From Marinomonas sp. THO17 (GTDB lineage: Bacteria > Pseudomonadota > Gammaproteobacteria > Pseudomonadales > Marinomonadaceae), in contig NZ_AP031575.1 in NCBI RefSeq assembly GCF_040436405.1, positions 686,501 through 750,500 on the forward strand: a stretch of DNA of 64,000 nt. The letters are read 5' to 3'. Position numbers and translations under genes: made by a program. Positions 36,932-46,016 of this stretch are shown in pieces. Under the pieces are notes generated by a model, which saw nothing but the letters and a program-made list of their open reading frames with translations, had not been told where the DNA came from and ran no database searches. Each line of letters opens with the position of its first letter. Position 1 is the stretch's first letter.

Positions 36932-37884
36932 GTCAAATAAAACAAGTTAGTGGTAATCTTTGGCTGGGGCCTAAAGAAATGGGAATAACCCCTCAGTTTA
37001 AGAGAACCGATCATGCCATAGCACATTACCCCAACGGAGCCTCATTGATTCACGACCCTGTGCAACCGGGCAATAAAAAAAGAACGCTAGATTATGAAGG
37101 TGACCCAGAGACAGAACATATGGGTGAAGTCTTCGAAGGCTCTTCGGCTGGCGGGCACGAAGGCTATTTGGATATGCGAGTGAATTCTGTAACGAACCGC
37201 AGCGAAGGCTTTTACATCATGGGCATCATCGGCCTCTTGTTTTGGTGGTCGTTTCATTATTTTGTGCTCACCGCCATTGAGGATGAGCAGGTCAGAAACC
37301 TCAGCATTTACAGTGGTTATGTTTTTTTTGGTGTAGGCGCGCTCATTTGTCTTTTCCGCACCTTGCACACCCCCGTGCGCTTTCATAAAGCCAATCAAGA
37401 AGTCTATGTCTGGCACAAAAAGGTCTTGTATCGCATTCCTTGGCAAGAGTGTGAACTCTCTATTCGTGTCGACAAGCGCACTATCGGCCTTAAGGGCCAA
37501 CAAGATGGCTACCAGCTAACCCTATGGCTCAACCCCAAACACGCGGTCAACAAAGACCTTTCTGGTCAAAAACATGTGCCGTTAAACATGTTTCATAATA
37601 TGGATCACCACATTCCACTGTATGCCTACTGGGAATACGTGCGCCGTTACATGACGGGAGACACGCCGCTATACATAGAAATGAGTACAAAATCTAGAAC
37701 ACCACGATTTAATACAAAAAAAGCTAAAAGCATGGGATATGCTTTAGCCATACCTCTTTTATTTATAGTCATCCCTCTTGCATTTGTGTTCAAACCGAAC
37801 AAGGTTGCCTTACTTAGTCCCTTCAAAGAAAAATGGCCAGAAGAAGTACATGAATGGACAGGGGAACGTTGCGATTGGCATTAA
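36928..37884 (+). CDS. R3: membrane protein, DUF6708-like, paired with Q3
   Basis: A 318-residue homologue of R1 and R2. Its first ~40 residues resemble R2, residues ~50-65 (RTLDYEGDPETEHMGE) match R1, and the rest follows R2 apart from a short different stretch near 265 (KSRTPRFNTKKAKS). This is clear mosaic structure. The two central membrane helices and C-terminal membrane helix are kept. Immunity-like by architecture; target unknown. Confidence 0.6.
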   Translation: MSQIKQVSGNLWLGPKEMGITPQFKRTDHAIAHYPNGASLIHDPVQPGNKKRTLDYEGDPETEHMGEVFEGSSAGGHEGYLDMRVNSVTNRSEGFYIMGIIGLLFWWSFHYFVLTAIEDEQVRNLSIYSGYVFFGVGALICLFRTLHTPVRFHKANQEVYVWHKKVLYRIPWQECELSIRVDKRTIGLKGQQDGYQLTLWLNPKHAVNKDLSGQKHVPLNMFHNMDHHIPLYAYWEYVRRYMTGDTPLYIEMSTKSRTPRFNTKKAKSMGYALAIPLLFIVIPLAFVFKPNKVALLSPFKEKWPEEVHEWTGERCDWH

Positions 37885-37927
37885 GCAACACCTGTCTTAG
37901 CTTAATTTTATTTTTAAGGACAACACC

Positions 37928-38344
37928 ATGCCCCTAGTTTGCATCGACGGAACGACCGTTGCCATCAGTGTGGATGGCCCACAGGTATTAGCCAAAACCT
38001 CGGATACCGTGCCTTCTTCCACGCAAAACACCTTAAAAGTTGGGGGTAAATCCGCCCTCTTAGAAGCCGATGTGGCCGACTGGCTGGCAGGCTATGCAAC
38101 CGACTACGACAACCCACCCTATGCTGGAGGCAAAGCACAGGGTGACTCGATTACGGGCGTGTCGGCCTTAACCGCCAACTCCGTCTCCAGCGCGGAAATC
38201 GTCAAAAGTGATACCGTATTCAACGCTACCTTAAGCGTCACCACACCCGGTGATGGCCCAAACGGCTCCAAAGACCCAGTATCCACCATCAACATCATTG
38301 TGGAAATCACCGACCCTGCGCAAACGCAGTTAAAAGCCACTTGA
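37928..38344 (+). CDS. P5: fifth copy of the 138-aa cassette-joint protein
   Basis: A copy of P, identical in protein to P2 or nearly so, 1983 bp after P4. It is followed by the conserved joint sequence and the second orphan vgrG fragment, marking the start of cassette 3. Confidence 0.7.
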   Translation: MPLVCIDGTTVAISVDGPQVLAKTSDTVPSSTQNTLKVGGKSALLEADVADWLAGYATDYDNPPYAGGKAQGDSITGVSALTANSVSSAEIVKSDTVFNATLSVTTPGDGPNGSKDPVSTINIIVEITDPAQTQLKAT

Positions 38345-38431
38345 TTGGAAAGCGGTTAATGGGGAAAGCAGTTAAGCTTGAAACAAGTATTTGCAGTGAT
38401 ATTTGCTTCATCATGCTAAAGAATACAAACA

Positions 38432-39105
38432 GACGCACCAAGGCCCGGGCTTTAACGGCTTTTTAAAGAGACTGTTTCGAAGACCAAGCGGGGCAAGAGC
38501 AAGTCTACTTGCACGCACAAAAAGACCTCAAACAGCAAGTACTGAACGATGTCCAAACCGACATTGGTAACGACCATCACCTAACGGTGGCCAATGACAG
38601 CTTCACGGAAGTGAAGAACAACCAAGCAATCAAGGTGGAAGGTGAGCGCCGTGTGCAAACCACCTTGGATCACTCCCGCATCATTAAGGGCAACTTGACC
38701 CAAGATGTGGGCACACTGGCGGTGATGGACGCACAAGAAGAATTGCACCTCAAAAGTGGTGACTCTATCTTGCTCGATGCTGGCCCCCTCTTCACCTTAA
38801 AAGCCGGTGAAAACTTCATCACCATAGACGAAAACGGCATCAATGTGGTCGGTGGCATCATCAAGGTCAATACTGGTGGCGTGGCGTTACAAGGCAGTGG
38901 CTTTGCGGGACAGGAAGCGGAATTGCCATTGGGAGAAGAACTGCCTGAGCCGAATGAGGTTACCCAATTTGAGCCAACCCCAGCCTTAAAACAAAAACTG
39001 CTAGAAGACCAACTGCAAGATCAAGCGGTAACCGAACTCTGTCAGAAACTGCGAGATAACACCTGTCCTCTTAGCGATTGTCCTTGTGGGAACTTCTCAG
39101 CATGA
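38432..39105 (+). pseudogene. Orphan vgrG 3' fragment 2 with a different C-terminal tail
   Basis: Homologous to vgrG from the HQGxGFN region. The joint is out of frame with the rest, but from 38509 (TTG, equivalent to vgrG codon 512) the frame is open for 198 codons. The needle region matches vgrG until EELPEPNE. After that the tail is different (VTQFEPTPALKQKLLEDQ, then a Cys-rich CPLSDCPCGNFSA end). It is a complete replacement 3' end that would stay in frame if recombined into vgrG. The stop overlaps the next adaptor's start as ATGA. Confidence 0.85.
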
Positions 39106-40052
39106 TCATGTCGGAAACCTTTAGTTTAACGTCTGATGCCTTTGAAGAGGCTGACGTAGAACATTACTTAATCGCCAATAGTGTGCCCATTAGCACACCT
39201 TCCTTGCAGGCGGATCTTCAGCGATACTGTGATGACAGTGACTATGTCACTCTCTATAAAGAAACAGAATTGTCTAGCTTAATAGACATGAGCCCTTATG
39301 TTGTAAAAGTGCATCAAGATCACCCACTGTTACACCAATACATACACAATGCCGAAGCAAATACCCACTGGTCAGGCATTTTATTGACGGTCACCAAAGA
39401 CATCTCTTTTAAAAGTTTGCTCAACCATTTAAGACAGCGTCTATTAGTGTCTTTTTCACAAGGAAGAAAAGGCATTTTGCATTTTGCCAATCCTGCCGTT
39501 GCGAATTATTTTTTCTCAGAAACCATCGAACAAACCGACACCAACACTTGGCTGGGCCCCATCAAGCAAGTCTGTTGGTATGGGCCAAATCATTCGCCGA
39601 ACCAAGGCCTATGGTGCAAAATACACAATGTACAAGCGGCATTAGAAACACCATCATCAGACGAAGATCCAACATCCTCTTTGCAGTGGATCATGACCGC
39701 CTCGCAGGCGTTCGCATTCAAGCTGCAAAATATAGACAAAGCCTTAACCGACTATTTCGCTCAGATGTCCCTCAGTGTCACAGATCGTCAACAATGGCTC
39801 GCCTATCGAGAGCACTTCCAAGACGCTGAAACCTTGGGTTTCACTCAGTTTGAAAACATTTATCACTATCTTTCTCTGTGCGAAAAGAAACCGTCACACG
39901 GCCAACAAGATGACAACTACCGCATAGAAACCAAAACAAAGCGCCTGATTGAACAAGTTGATATTCAGACGGTTCAATCCCTTCAGGAAGATCAAAAGAT
40001 ACCCCATATTGCGCAGCTTTTAGAAAAGGAAACCTCCTATGTCAACGGATAA
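39102..40052 (+). CDS. DUF4123 effector adaptor, type 3
   Basis: A 316-residue protein with DUF4123-like features (residues ~20-140: DYVTLYKETELSSLI, HWSGILLTVTKD, LLNHLRQRLLVSF...GILHFANPAVANYFF), not closely related to adaptors 1 and 2. The ATG at 39102 overlaps the vgrG-fragment stop (ATGA), so it is preferred to the TTG at 39078. It overlaps effector 3 by 14 nt. This tight coupling and the new VgrG tail suggest that tail, adaptor and effector travel as one unit. In V. cholerae the equivalent adaptor is VasW for VasX. Confidence 0.8.
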   Translation: MIMSETFSLTSDAFEEADVEHYLIANSVPISTPSLQADLQRYCDDSDYVTLYKETELSSLIDMSPYVVKVHQDHPLLHQYIHNAEANTHWSGILLTVTKDISFKSLLNHLRQRLLVSFSQGRKGILHFANPAVANYFFSETIEQTDTNTWLGPIKQVCWYGPNHSPNQGLWCKIHNVQAALETPSSDEDPTSSLQWIMTASQAFAFKLQNIDKALTDYFAQMSLSVTDRQQWLAYREHFQDAETLGFTQFENIYHYLSLCEKKPSHGQQDDNYRIETKTKRLIEQVDIQTVQSLQEDQKIPHIAQLLEKETSYVNG

Positions 40053-43000
40053 AATAGGCTCAGGACCAGCCTGTGATGGCACCAAACTATTTATTGAAGT
40101 GACAGGCGTGGATCATGATCCAAGCTACTCTATTCAATTTCATGATGCCGAAGAAAACAGTCGAGACACGGAACTGGAAGATAAAAAAGTCTGCCAATCC
40201 TTGGGCGACACCAGTGTCTACAGCTGGGAATGGGACAAAAAATCCACCTCGGTAAACGCCAGCCTAGCCATCGCGTCGGACACTGGTGAGATTCTCTTGC
40301 CACTCTATGAAAACGTCAAACCGAAACCACGGGTCGATGGCGAACAAGATTATCTATTGCATGCCGTTGTCCCGCTGACATTATTGCCTACCTACAACGA
40401 AAAACTCACCGAAAAAGACCGTTACGCCCCATCCCGTAATGGCTATTTTTATGTGTTTTACAACCACAAAGCTTGGCGAGAAATTGAAATGCGTACCCCA
40501 GAGGGTGGCCCTATCGTCTACAGAGATGTAGATCTAGCCGCTTACCGTACTGGTGAAAACGGCATCTTTGCCAGCGAACAGCGGGATACAACAGGCAGTC
40601 CACTGACCGAAATTTGGTTGCCCGTCAAAGACAACAACAAAAGTACCGTAGTGCATCTAGCGTATTCAGACATGCCATGGAGTGGTGAACGCCTAAACTA
40701 CCTTGAAGCCAATGTTTCAGAATTGATAGAACGCGCTCAATCCTTGCACAAGCTTAACGGTATAGAAAACGCACCGAAAAACAGAAAAAGCGAAAGCCAT
40801 GTTTTACTGGCCAGTGAATTACCAGAAATGCGCGCTCGTGAACCCGCACTAGAATGGCTCGTGGCCGCGCCGCTTCAATTCAACAAAGACCTTAGTGGTG
40901 GCTGGTTAAAAGAGACCTATCAAGAAATCAAAGACGGCCTCAAACAAGCCAGAGAAACGGACAACACAGGCTTCGAAGCGCTCGGGAAACGCTCGGCTTA
41001 TCAATTTGAATACGGCATGAAACAGACTGCCCTCATCGCCTTACTGCAACAAGACGACGATCTAGACCAAGACTGGCAAGCGTCCGACAGTGTGGACTAT
41101 CTGGAAGACGCCAAAGCGCGTCAGCTCAGAACCCTCGTCATCAACGACCCACTGTTTGATCTCAAACACAGCGCCTTTGTCACTTTGTCTGCCGTCAGTT
41201 ATATGCAACAGGTGTATGCGGACATGGGGCAACAAGAATACTATCAAACCGCCGAACTCACACAACAAATCATCATGACGGAAAAGTTTGGCAAAAAAGA
41301 CAACCCCCTTCATCAATTTAAAGACGATGTAAGTCGTGACTTAAAAGGGCGTTTTCATCGCACCTTGCGCACCCAAGAACGCCTAATCGCCAATCGCGAC
41401 ATTAAACAACTTCAGTACTACGTGAAAAAGGCCATCCACAACCCACGCACTGCCGAAGTATTAAAAGACGTCTCTTCCCTAAATGGTCTAAACTCGGCAG
41501 GAGCTCATGCCATAGCAGGTCATGCCTTAAGTGCTCTGGCAATCGACATCGACAAAATCGACCGCTTTTCACAATATCAATACCTGTCTGACTATTTGCC
41601 TCAAGACAAACCAATGAATAAGCGCCAACACCTCAGCGCGTCAGACTGCAAGTACACCCTTACAAAGCTGCTATCGTCCAATGGCAATGAACTTTGTAAG
41701 GTGCTGTTTCCACCTCAAGACAGCATTCCACTCGATGCAGACTACGCACCGCCCGAGCCGTTTAATGATGGTTCCGGCTACGCCACCCCTGAGTCACTGG
41801 CGCAATGGAGCCAAGAGGATTTTGTACTCGAAGAAGACGACCTCTTGGTCGTGGATCTGGCGATGATCACCAAGGCCAACGTGGCGGCGTCTCAAAACGA
41901 CAAAGAAAAATACGTCTTTACTCAGGTAAAACGTGTGAGCAATATTATTGACAGCATCTTAAAAGGCTACTACGAAGCGCTTATGTCTATTAAAGACTTA
42001 GCCTCTGAGGCCAAAGTCATCCAATTTCATCAAGCGTATGCCTCACTATTGGCCTTAACCAAAGCTACGAACCCAAGCTACCTTGGTAAACTGCAGTTTA
42101 CCTCGGTACAAGGAGCCGAAACCAAGGGCTATGTGGTGGGCGTTCACGGCCAAGGGCTGAGCTTTGGTCTCAGTGCCGACGACCGAGAACACATCAAAAA
42201 CAAACGCCGCAAAGGCTTACAAGGGCAAATACGCGAAGAAAACGGTCGCTTAGTGGTGGCCTCCAACAAAAAGCCCTTTGCCAATGGGGACAAAGCCAGT
42301 CTCGGCGAACGCGGTAACCTCAAAGTAGTAGTGCTGCCCGAAGACAGTGCTGTGGCACAGGCCTATAACCAAGCCCAGACCCAGCGTGCGCTGAAAAATA
42401 TGGACAATACCAATCTCAACAGCAGCAACGCCTATGAGCGCCTCCGCATTCCCTATTGGATCGTGGCCATAGAAACGGTGAACTTGGTGTTGAACTTTAA
42501 ACATGTTGAAAACTTTGCAAATCGTAAAGATCGCATTTACTCAGGTGCCAACGTCATCAGTCTTGTTCTAGACTTAGGCGTGGCACTGACTCACGCGGCG
42601 ACCTTACAGGGCAAAATCGCCACGGGCTTTGTCCGGGTGGCTAACAAAGAAGCGTTTAAAATAGGAGGAAAAGTGGTGACCTTTGTTAATTCTATTAGCG
42701 GTAAGGCCACCCTAGTCAGCAGTATCAGCTACTTAAAGTTTGCTGGTCTAATCGCCGGCTTGTTAACCGCCGGTTTGGCCGCGTGGGACGCCATACGTTT
42801 GTTTGGTAAAAACGACGACGATGCCGCCATGGCCATGACCATGGTAGCCTTAGGCCTTGGCCTCAACACTCTAGCCACTGGTTTGTTTACCACCAGTGCG
42901 CCCATTTTATTCGGCATGGGACCGGTTGCTTGGTTGGGCATCGCTATTGCCGTCGGTGGCGCACTACTCTACATGCTGTTCTTAGACACTCCCATTGAGG

Positions 43001-43638
43001 AATGGCTCAAGAACGGCCCCTTTGGCGATGATCCGGGGGAGCAATACGCCCACCTACAGGATAATCAGGTGGCGTTTGAGCGCCTGATCAATTGCTTATT
43101 TTCAGTAGAAGTCAAAGCCTATCAGCTCGGTCTCCAAACCGGCTTTTCGGATGAGGTGCATAACGCCATGCAGAGCGATGGTGTCACCCATGCGATACGA
43201 GTCAGCAGTAACCTTGCCACCCTAATGGGGCTGGGCCATGCGCAGATCGAATTTTATGTCCGCGCGGCGGCTCAGGAAAAAATCGAAACACGATCACGAA
43301 CCGGCATTGATTACGAAGACGCCGTGATTCCATTGGGGCAAAAACCATTGCCGATCATTGCTTCATCTGAAGGCTCAGACAGCACGGTGTATTTTGTCAA
43401 GCACGATGCCAAGTTGCCCAAAAATTATCACGACACCCCTTGGCTTGGCGGAAAGGCCCGTCTACACACTTATGCGCCCGCTTTCATGGCACGGGTCAGA
43501 TTGCACATAGGGGATAAGGTATTTCCTATGCCCAAGTTAGATCAAGCCAGCTTTGAAGGCGAGCTGTTTGATCCCCCTCGCTTTACCGAAAATGAAACCT
43601 CATGGATAAATAAAGCGGTTACGCTGACCTATAAGTAA
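40039..43638 (+). CDS. VasX/BTH_I2691-like T6SS pore-forming effector
   Basis: A 1199-residue protein. The N-terminal region carries the VasX-type pattern of a Cys-containing start, the long stretch ending NGYFYVFYNHKAWREIEM (about residues 135-152) and a following RDVDLAAYR. A long helical middle leads to a hydrophobic C-terminal part (about 895-985: LKFAGLIAGLLTAGLAAWDA, a second TSAPILFGMGPVAWLGIAIA segment) and DTPIEEWLKNGPFGDD, as in the BTH_I2691/VasX family. It should insert into target inner membranes. AAGGAAA precedes the ATG. The adaptor overlaps upstream; five immunity genes follow. Confidence 0.82.
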   Translation: MSTDKIGSGPACDGTKLFIEVTGVDHDPSYSIQFHDAEENSRDTELEDKKVCQSLGDTSVYSWEWDKKSTSVNASLAIASDTGEILLPLYENVKPKPRVDGEQDYLLHAVVPLTLLPTYNEKLTEKDRYAPSRNGYFYVFYNHKAWREIEMRTPEGGPIVYRDVDLAAYRTGENGIFASEQRDTTGSPLTEIWLPVKDNNKSTVVHLAYSDMPWSGERLNYLEANVSELIERAQSLHKLNGIENAPKNRKSESHVLLASELPEMRAREPALEWLVAAPLQFNKDLSGGWLKETYQEIKDGLKQARETDNTGFEALGKRSAYQFEYGMKQTALIALLQQDDDLDQDWQASDSVDYLEDAKARQLRTLVINDPLFDLKHSAFVTLSAVSYMQQVYADMGQQEYYQTAELTQQIIMTEKFGKKDNPLHQFKDDVSRDLKGRFHRTLRTQERLIANRDIKQLQYYVKKAIHNPRTAEVLKDVSSLNGLNSAGAHAIAGHALSALAIDIDKIDRFSQYQYLSDYLPQDKPMNKRQHLSASDCKYTLTKLLSSNGNELCKVLFPPQDSIPLDADYAPPEPFNDGSGYATPESLAQWSQEDFVLEEDDLLVVDLAMITKANVAASQNDKEKYVFTQVKRVSNIIDSILKGYYEALMSIKDLASEAKVIQFHQAYASLLALTKATNPSYLGKLQFTSVQGAETKGYVVGVHGQGLSFGLSADDREHIKNKRRKGLQGQIREENGRLVVASNKKPFANGDKASLGERGNLKVVVLPEDSAVAQAYNQAQTQRALKNMDNTNLNSSNAYERLRIPYWIVAIETVNLVLNFKHVENFANRKDRIYSGANVISLVLDLGVALTHAATLQGKIATGFVRVANKEAFKIGGKVVTFVNSISGKATLVSSISYLKFAGLIAGLLTAGLAAWDAIRLFGKNDDDAAMAMTMVALGLGLNTLATGLFTTSAPILFGMGPVAWLGIAIAVGGALLYMLFLDTPIEEWLKNGPFGDDPGEQYAHLQDNQVAFERLINCLFSVEVKAYQLGLQTGFSDEVHNAMQSDGVTHAIRVSSNLATLMGLGHAQIEFYVRAAAQEKIETRSRTGIDYEDAVIPLGQKPLPIIASSEGSDSTVYFVKHDAKLPKNYHDTPWLGGKARLHTYAPAFMARVRLHIGDKVFPMPKLDQASFEGELFDPPRFTENETSWINKAVTLTYK

Positions 43639-43646
43639 TAATCCTT

Positions 43647-43688
43647 ATGAAAACCAAGCCATACCCAGTAGAATATAAGCAGCAATAG
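43647..43688 (+). other. 13-codon leader frame before each tandem immunity gene
   Basis: ATG...CAGCAATAG encodes MKTKPYPVEYKQQ here and MQNKPYPVEYKQQ-like versions at 44811, 45975, 47139 and 48303. In units 2-5 GAGG lies 8 nt before the ATG. Its TAG stop directly abuts the first ATG of the immunity frame (TAGATG), so it may couple or attenuate translation. It may also be no more than repeat-unit spacer. Confidence 0.35.
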
Positions 43689-44783
43689 ATGAAAGAAAAA
43701 GGACAGATGAATATGGATGCTTCTCAAGCGCCTGACAGTGCGCACACAAATCAGCAAACCATAAGTCATTATCAAGACACGGCGTATAACTCACAACATT
43801 TTCTACCTCAGAAACCGCGTCAAGAACAAGGCTTTTTACGCCGCATGATAACCCGTGGGCAACACTTTTCCTTCAGTGAAACCACGGCTAGCATCACGGT
43901 TAAAGGATTGGACGAGATGACACCAACAGACATGGCAGAGGAAGAAAAAAGCCCAAAACCCATGTATTGGAATGCAGAAAAATTTATTGGCGAAAGCTTA
44001 AACGGTTGGTCTCAGTTATACGTATTTATGGTGGGCATGGCAAATACTTGCTTAATCGTCGTGCTGCCTTTGTTTTATACAATTTGCTTAATAGGACTTT
44101 TTTTGGGTAAAGGGGGAGTTGCTTTTGGCTGGCATGATGGCTGGAAAGATATATTTATTGGAACAACTCTGTACGCCACCTTACCTTGTTTAATTATTCA
44201 CCTTCACTCTCGTTTTCTGAATGCGGGTTATTTTTTTCTCGCCCCTTTTCTCAAAGCCAGACGAGTCTTTGAGCTCAACCGCACCACGGGCATGGTGACC
44301 CTGTTTAAAAAGGGCAAACCTTTTTTCACCCACCCTTTTATTGAGTTTGACTGTGTGCTCATGTCGTCCCCCACTCAACAAGGCTTGCTGAACTATTCTT
44401 TAACTCTGATTCACCGCTACCAAAATTATTCCGTGGGGGTGCCCATCAGTGGTTCCATGGGAGCCAATCATAAAGTCATCGAATATTTACGCTTTTGGAA
44501 CATGGTGCAACGCTTCATGGACATCAGCCAGCCTTTGCCCGACATCTTGGTCTTGGAACCAGCCCGACTGCGAGACCCCACCACCATCGCCTACGACAAG
44601 GAACACGGCCGCGATCCTCGCTACTGGCGCGACATGACGGACGAAGAGTTTGCGCACAGAATGAAAGCCATCGAAGGCGAACAACGCAACACCCCAGCCA
44701 CAGGCAAGGCGATTGATATTTTCAAAGGCCCAAACAGCAAGACCTCGGCTCGAAAAAAGCCAACAAATAAAAAGAAGAAATAA
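43689..44783 (+). CDS. Immunity membrane protein for effector 3, copy 1 (type a-x-p)
   Basis: A 364-residue DUF6708-like protein directly behind the VasX-like effector. N-terminal cytoplasmic region 1-110, hydrophobic segments about 111-140 and 157-190, then the soluble domain with ARRVFELNRTTGMVTLFKKG and YLRFWNMVQRFMD, and a Lys-rich C-terminus. AAAAAGGA lies 9 nt before the third ATG (43713, MDASQAPD), which may be the true start. The variable blocks are a (DEMTPTDMAEEEKS...MVGMANTCLIV), x (FYTICLIGLFLGKGGVAFGW) and p (LIIHLHSRFLN). Membrane location suits protection against a pore-former. Confidence 0.75.
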   Translation: MKEKGQMNMDASQAPDSAHTNQQTISHYQDTAYNSQHFLPQKPRQEQGFLRRMITRGQHFSFSETTASITVKGLDEMTPTDMAEEEKSPKPMYWNAEKFIGESLNGWSQLYVFMVGMANTCLIVVLPLFYTICLIGLFLGKGGVAFGWHDGWKDIFIGTTLYATLPCLIIHLHSRFLNAGYFFLAPFLKARRVFELNRTTGMVTLFKKGKPFFTHPFIEFDCVLMSSPTQQGLLNYSLTLIHRYQNYSVGVPISGSMGANHKVIEYLRFWNMVQRFMDISQPLPDILVLEPARLRDPTTIAYDKEHGRDPRYWRDMTDEEFAHRMKAIEGEQRNTPATGKAIDIFKGPNSKTSARKKPTNKKKK

Positions 44784-44852
44784 CGCAAAATAAATAATGA
44801 GGTTGCAAAAATGCAAAACAAGCCATACCCAGTAGAATATAAGCAGCAATAG

Positions 44853-45947
44853 ATGAAAGAAAAAGGACAGATGAATATGGATGCTTCTCAAGCGCCTGAC
44901 AACGCGCGCACAAATCAGCAAACCATAAGTCATTATCAAGACACGGCCTATAACTCGCAACATTTTCTACCTCAGAAACCGCGTCAAGAACAAGGCTTTT
45001 TGCGCCGCATGATGACCCGTGGGCAACACTTCACCTTCAGTGAAACCACGGCCAGCATCACGGTTAAAGGATTGGACGAGATGACGCCAACAGACATGGC
45101 AGAGGAAGAAAAAAGCCCAAAACCCATGTATTGGAATGCAGAAAAATTTATTGGCGAAAGCTTAAACGGTTGGTCTCAGTCATACGTATTTATGGTGGGC
45201 ATGGCAAATACTTGCTTAATCGTCGTGCTGCCTTTGTCGTATGCAGTATTTTTATTTGGGCTGTTTCTAGGGAAAAGTGGGATAGCAGTCGGTTGGGATA
45301 GGACATACGCTGATATTTTTTTAGGGCTTACCCTGTACGCTACCTTACCTTGTTTAATTATTCACCTTCACTCTCGTTTTCTGAATGCGGGTTATTTTTT
45401 TCTCGCCCCTTTTCTCAAGGCCAGACGAGTTTTTGAACTCAACCGCACCACGGGCATGGTGACCCTGTTTAAAAAAGGCAAACCTTTTTTCACCCACCCT
45501 TTTATTGAGTTTGACTGTGTGCTCCTGTCGTCCCCCACTCAACAAGGCTTGCTGAACTATTCTTTAACTCTGATTCACCGCTACCAAAATTATTCCGTGG
45601 GGGTGCCCATCAGTGGTTCCATGGGAGCCAATCATAAAGTCATCGAATATTTACGCTTTTGGAACATGGTACAACGCTTCATGGACATCAGCCAGCCTTT
45701 GCCCGACATCTTGGTCTTAGAACCAGCCCGACTGCGAGACCCCACTACCATCGCCTACGACAAGGTACATGGCCGCGATCCTCGCTACTGGCGCGACATG
45801 ACGGACGAAGAGTTTGCCCACAGAATGAAAGCCATCGAAGGCGAACAACGCAACACCCCAGCCACAGGCAAGGCGATTGATATTTTCAAAGGCCCAAACA
45901 GCAAGACCTCGGCTCGAAAAAAGCCAACAAATAAAAAGAAGAAATAA
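44853..45947 (+). CDS. Immunity membrane protein, copy 2 (type a-y-p)
   Basis: A 364-residue copy sharing blocks a and p with copy 1, but with block y (SYAVFLFGLFLGKSGIAVGW) in the second membrane region. Outside the blocks only scattered substitutions occur (MMTRGQHFTF, VLLSSPTQ, DKVHGRD). The likely start is again the third ATG, nine codons in, behind AAAAAGGA. Confidence 0.75.
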   Translation: MKEKGQMNMDASQAPDNARTNQQTISHYQDTAYNSQHFLPQKPRQEQGFLRRMMTRGQHFTFSETTASITVKGLDEMTPTDMAEEEKSPKPMYWNAEKFIGESLNGWSQSYVFMVGMANTCLIVVLPLSYAVFLFGLFLGKSGIAVGWDRTYADIFLGLTLYATLPCLIIHLHSRFLNAGYFFLAPFLKARRVFELNRTTGMVTLFKKGKPFFTHPFIEFDCVLLSSPTQQGLLNYSLTLIHRYQNYSVGVPISGSMGANHKVIEYLRFWNMVQRFMDISQPLPDILVLEPARLRDPTTIAYDKVHGRDPRYWRDMTDEEFAHRMKAIEGEQRNTPATGKAIDIFKGPNSKTSARKKPTNKKKK

Positions 45948-46016
45948 CGCAAAATAAATAATGAGGTTGCAAAAATGCAAACCAAGCCATACTCAGTAGA
46001 ATGTAAGCAGCAATAG

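Noticed and set aside
44487-44963. Antisense open frames across the immunity array joints, repeated in every unit
   Set aside because: They recur only because the underlying repeat recurs; composition is that of a complement of coding sequence and no start signals are present.
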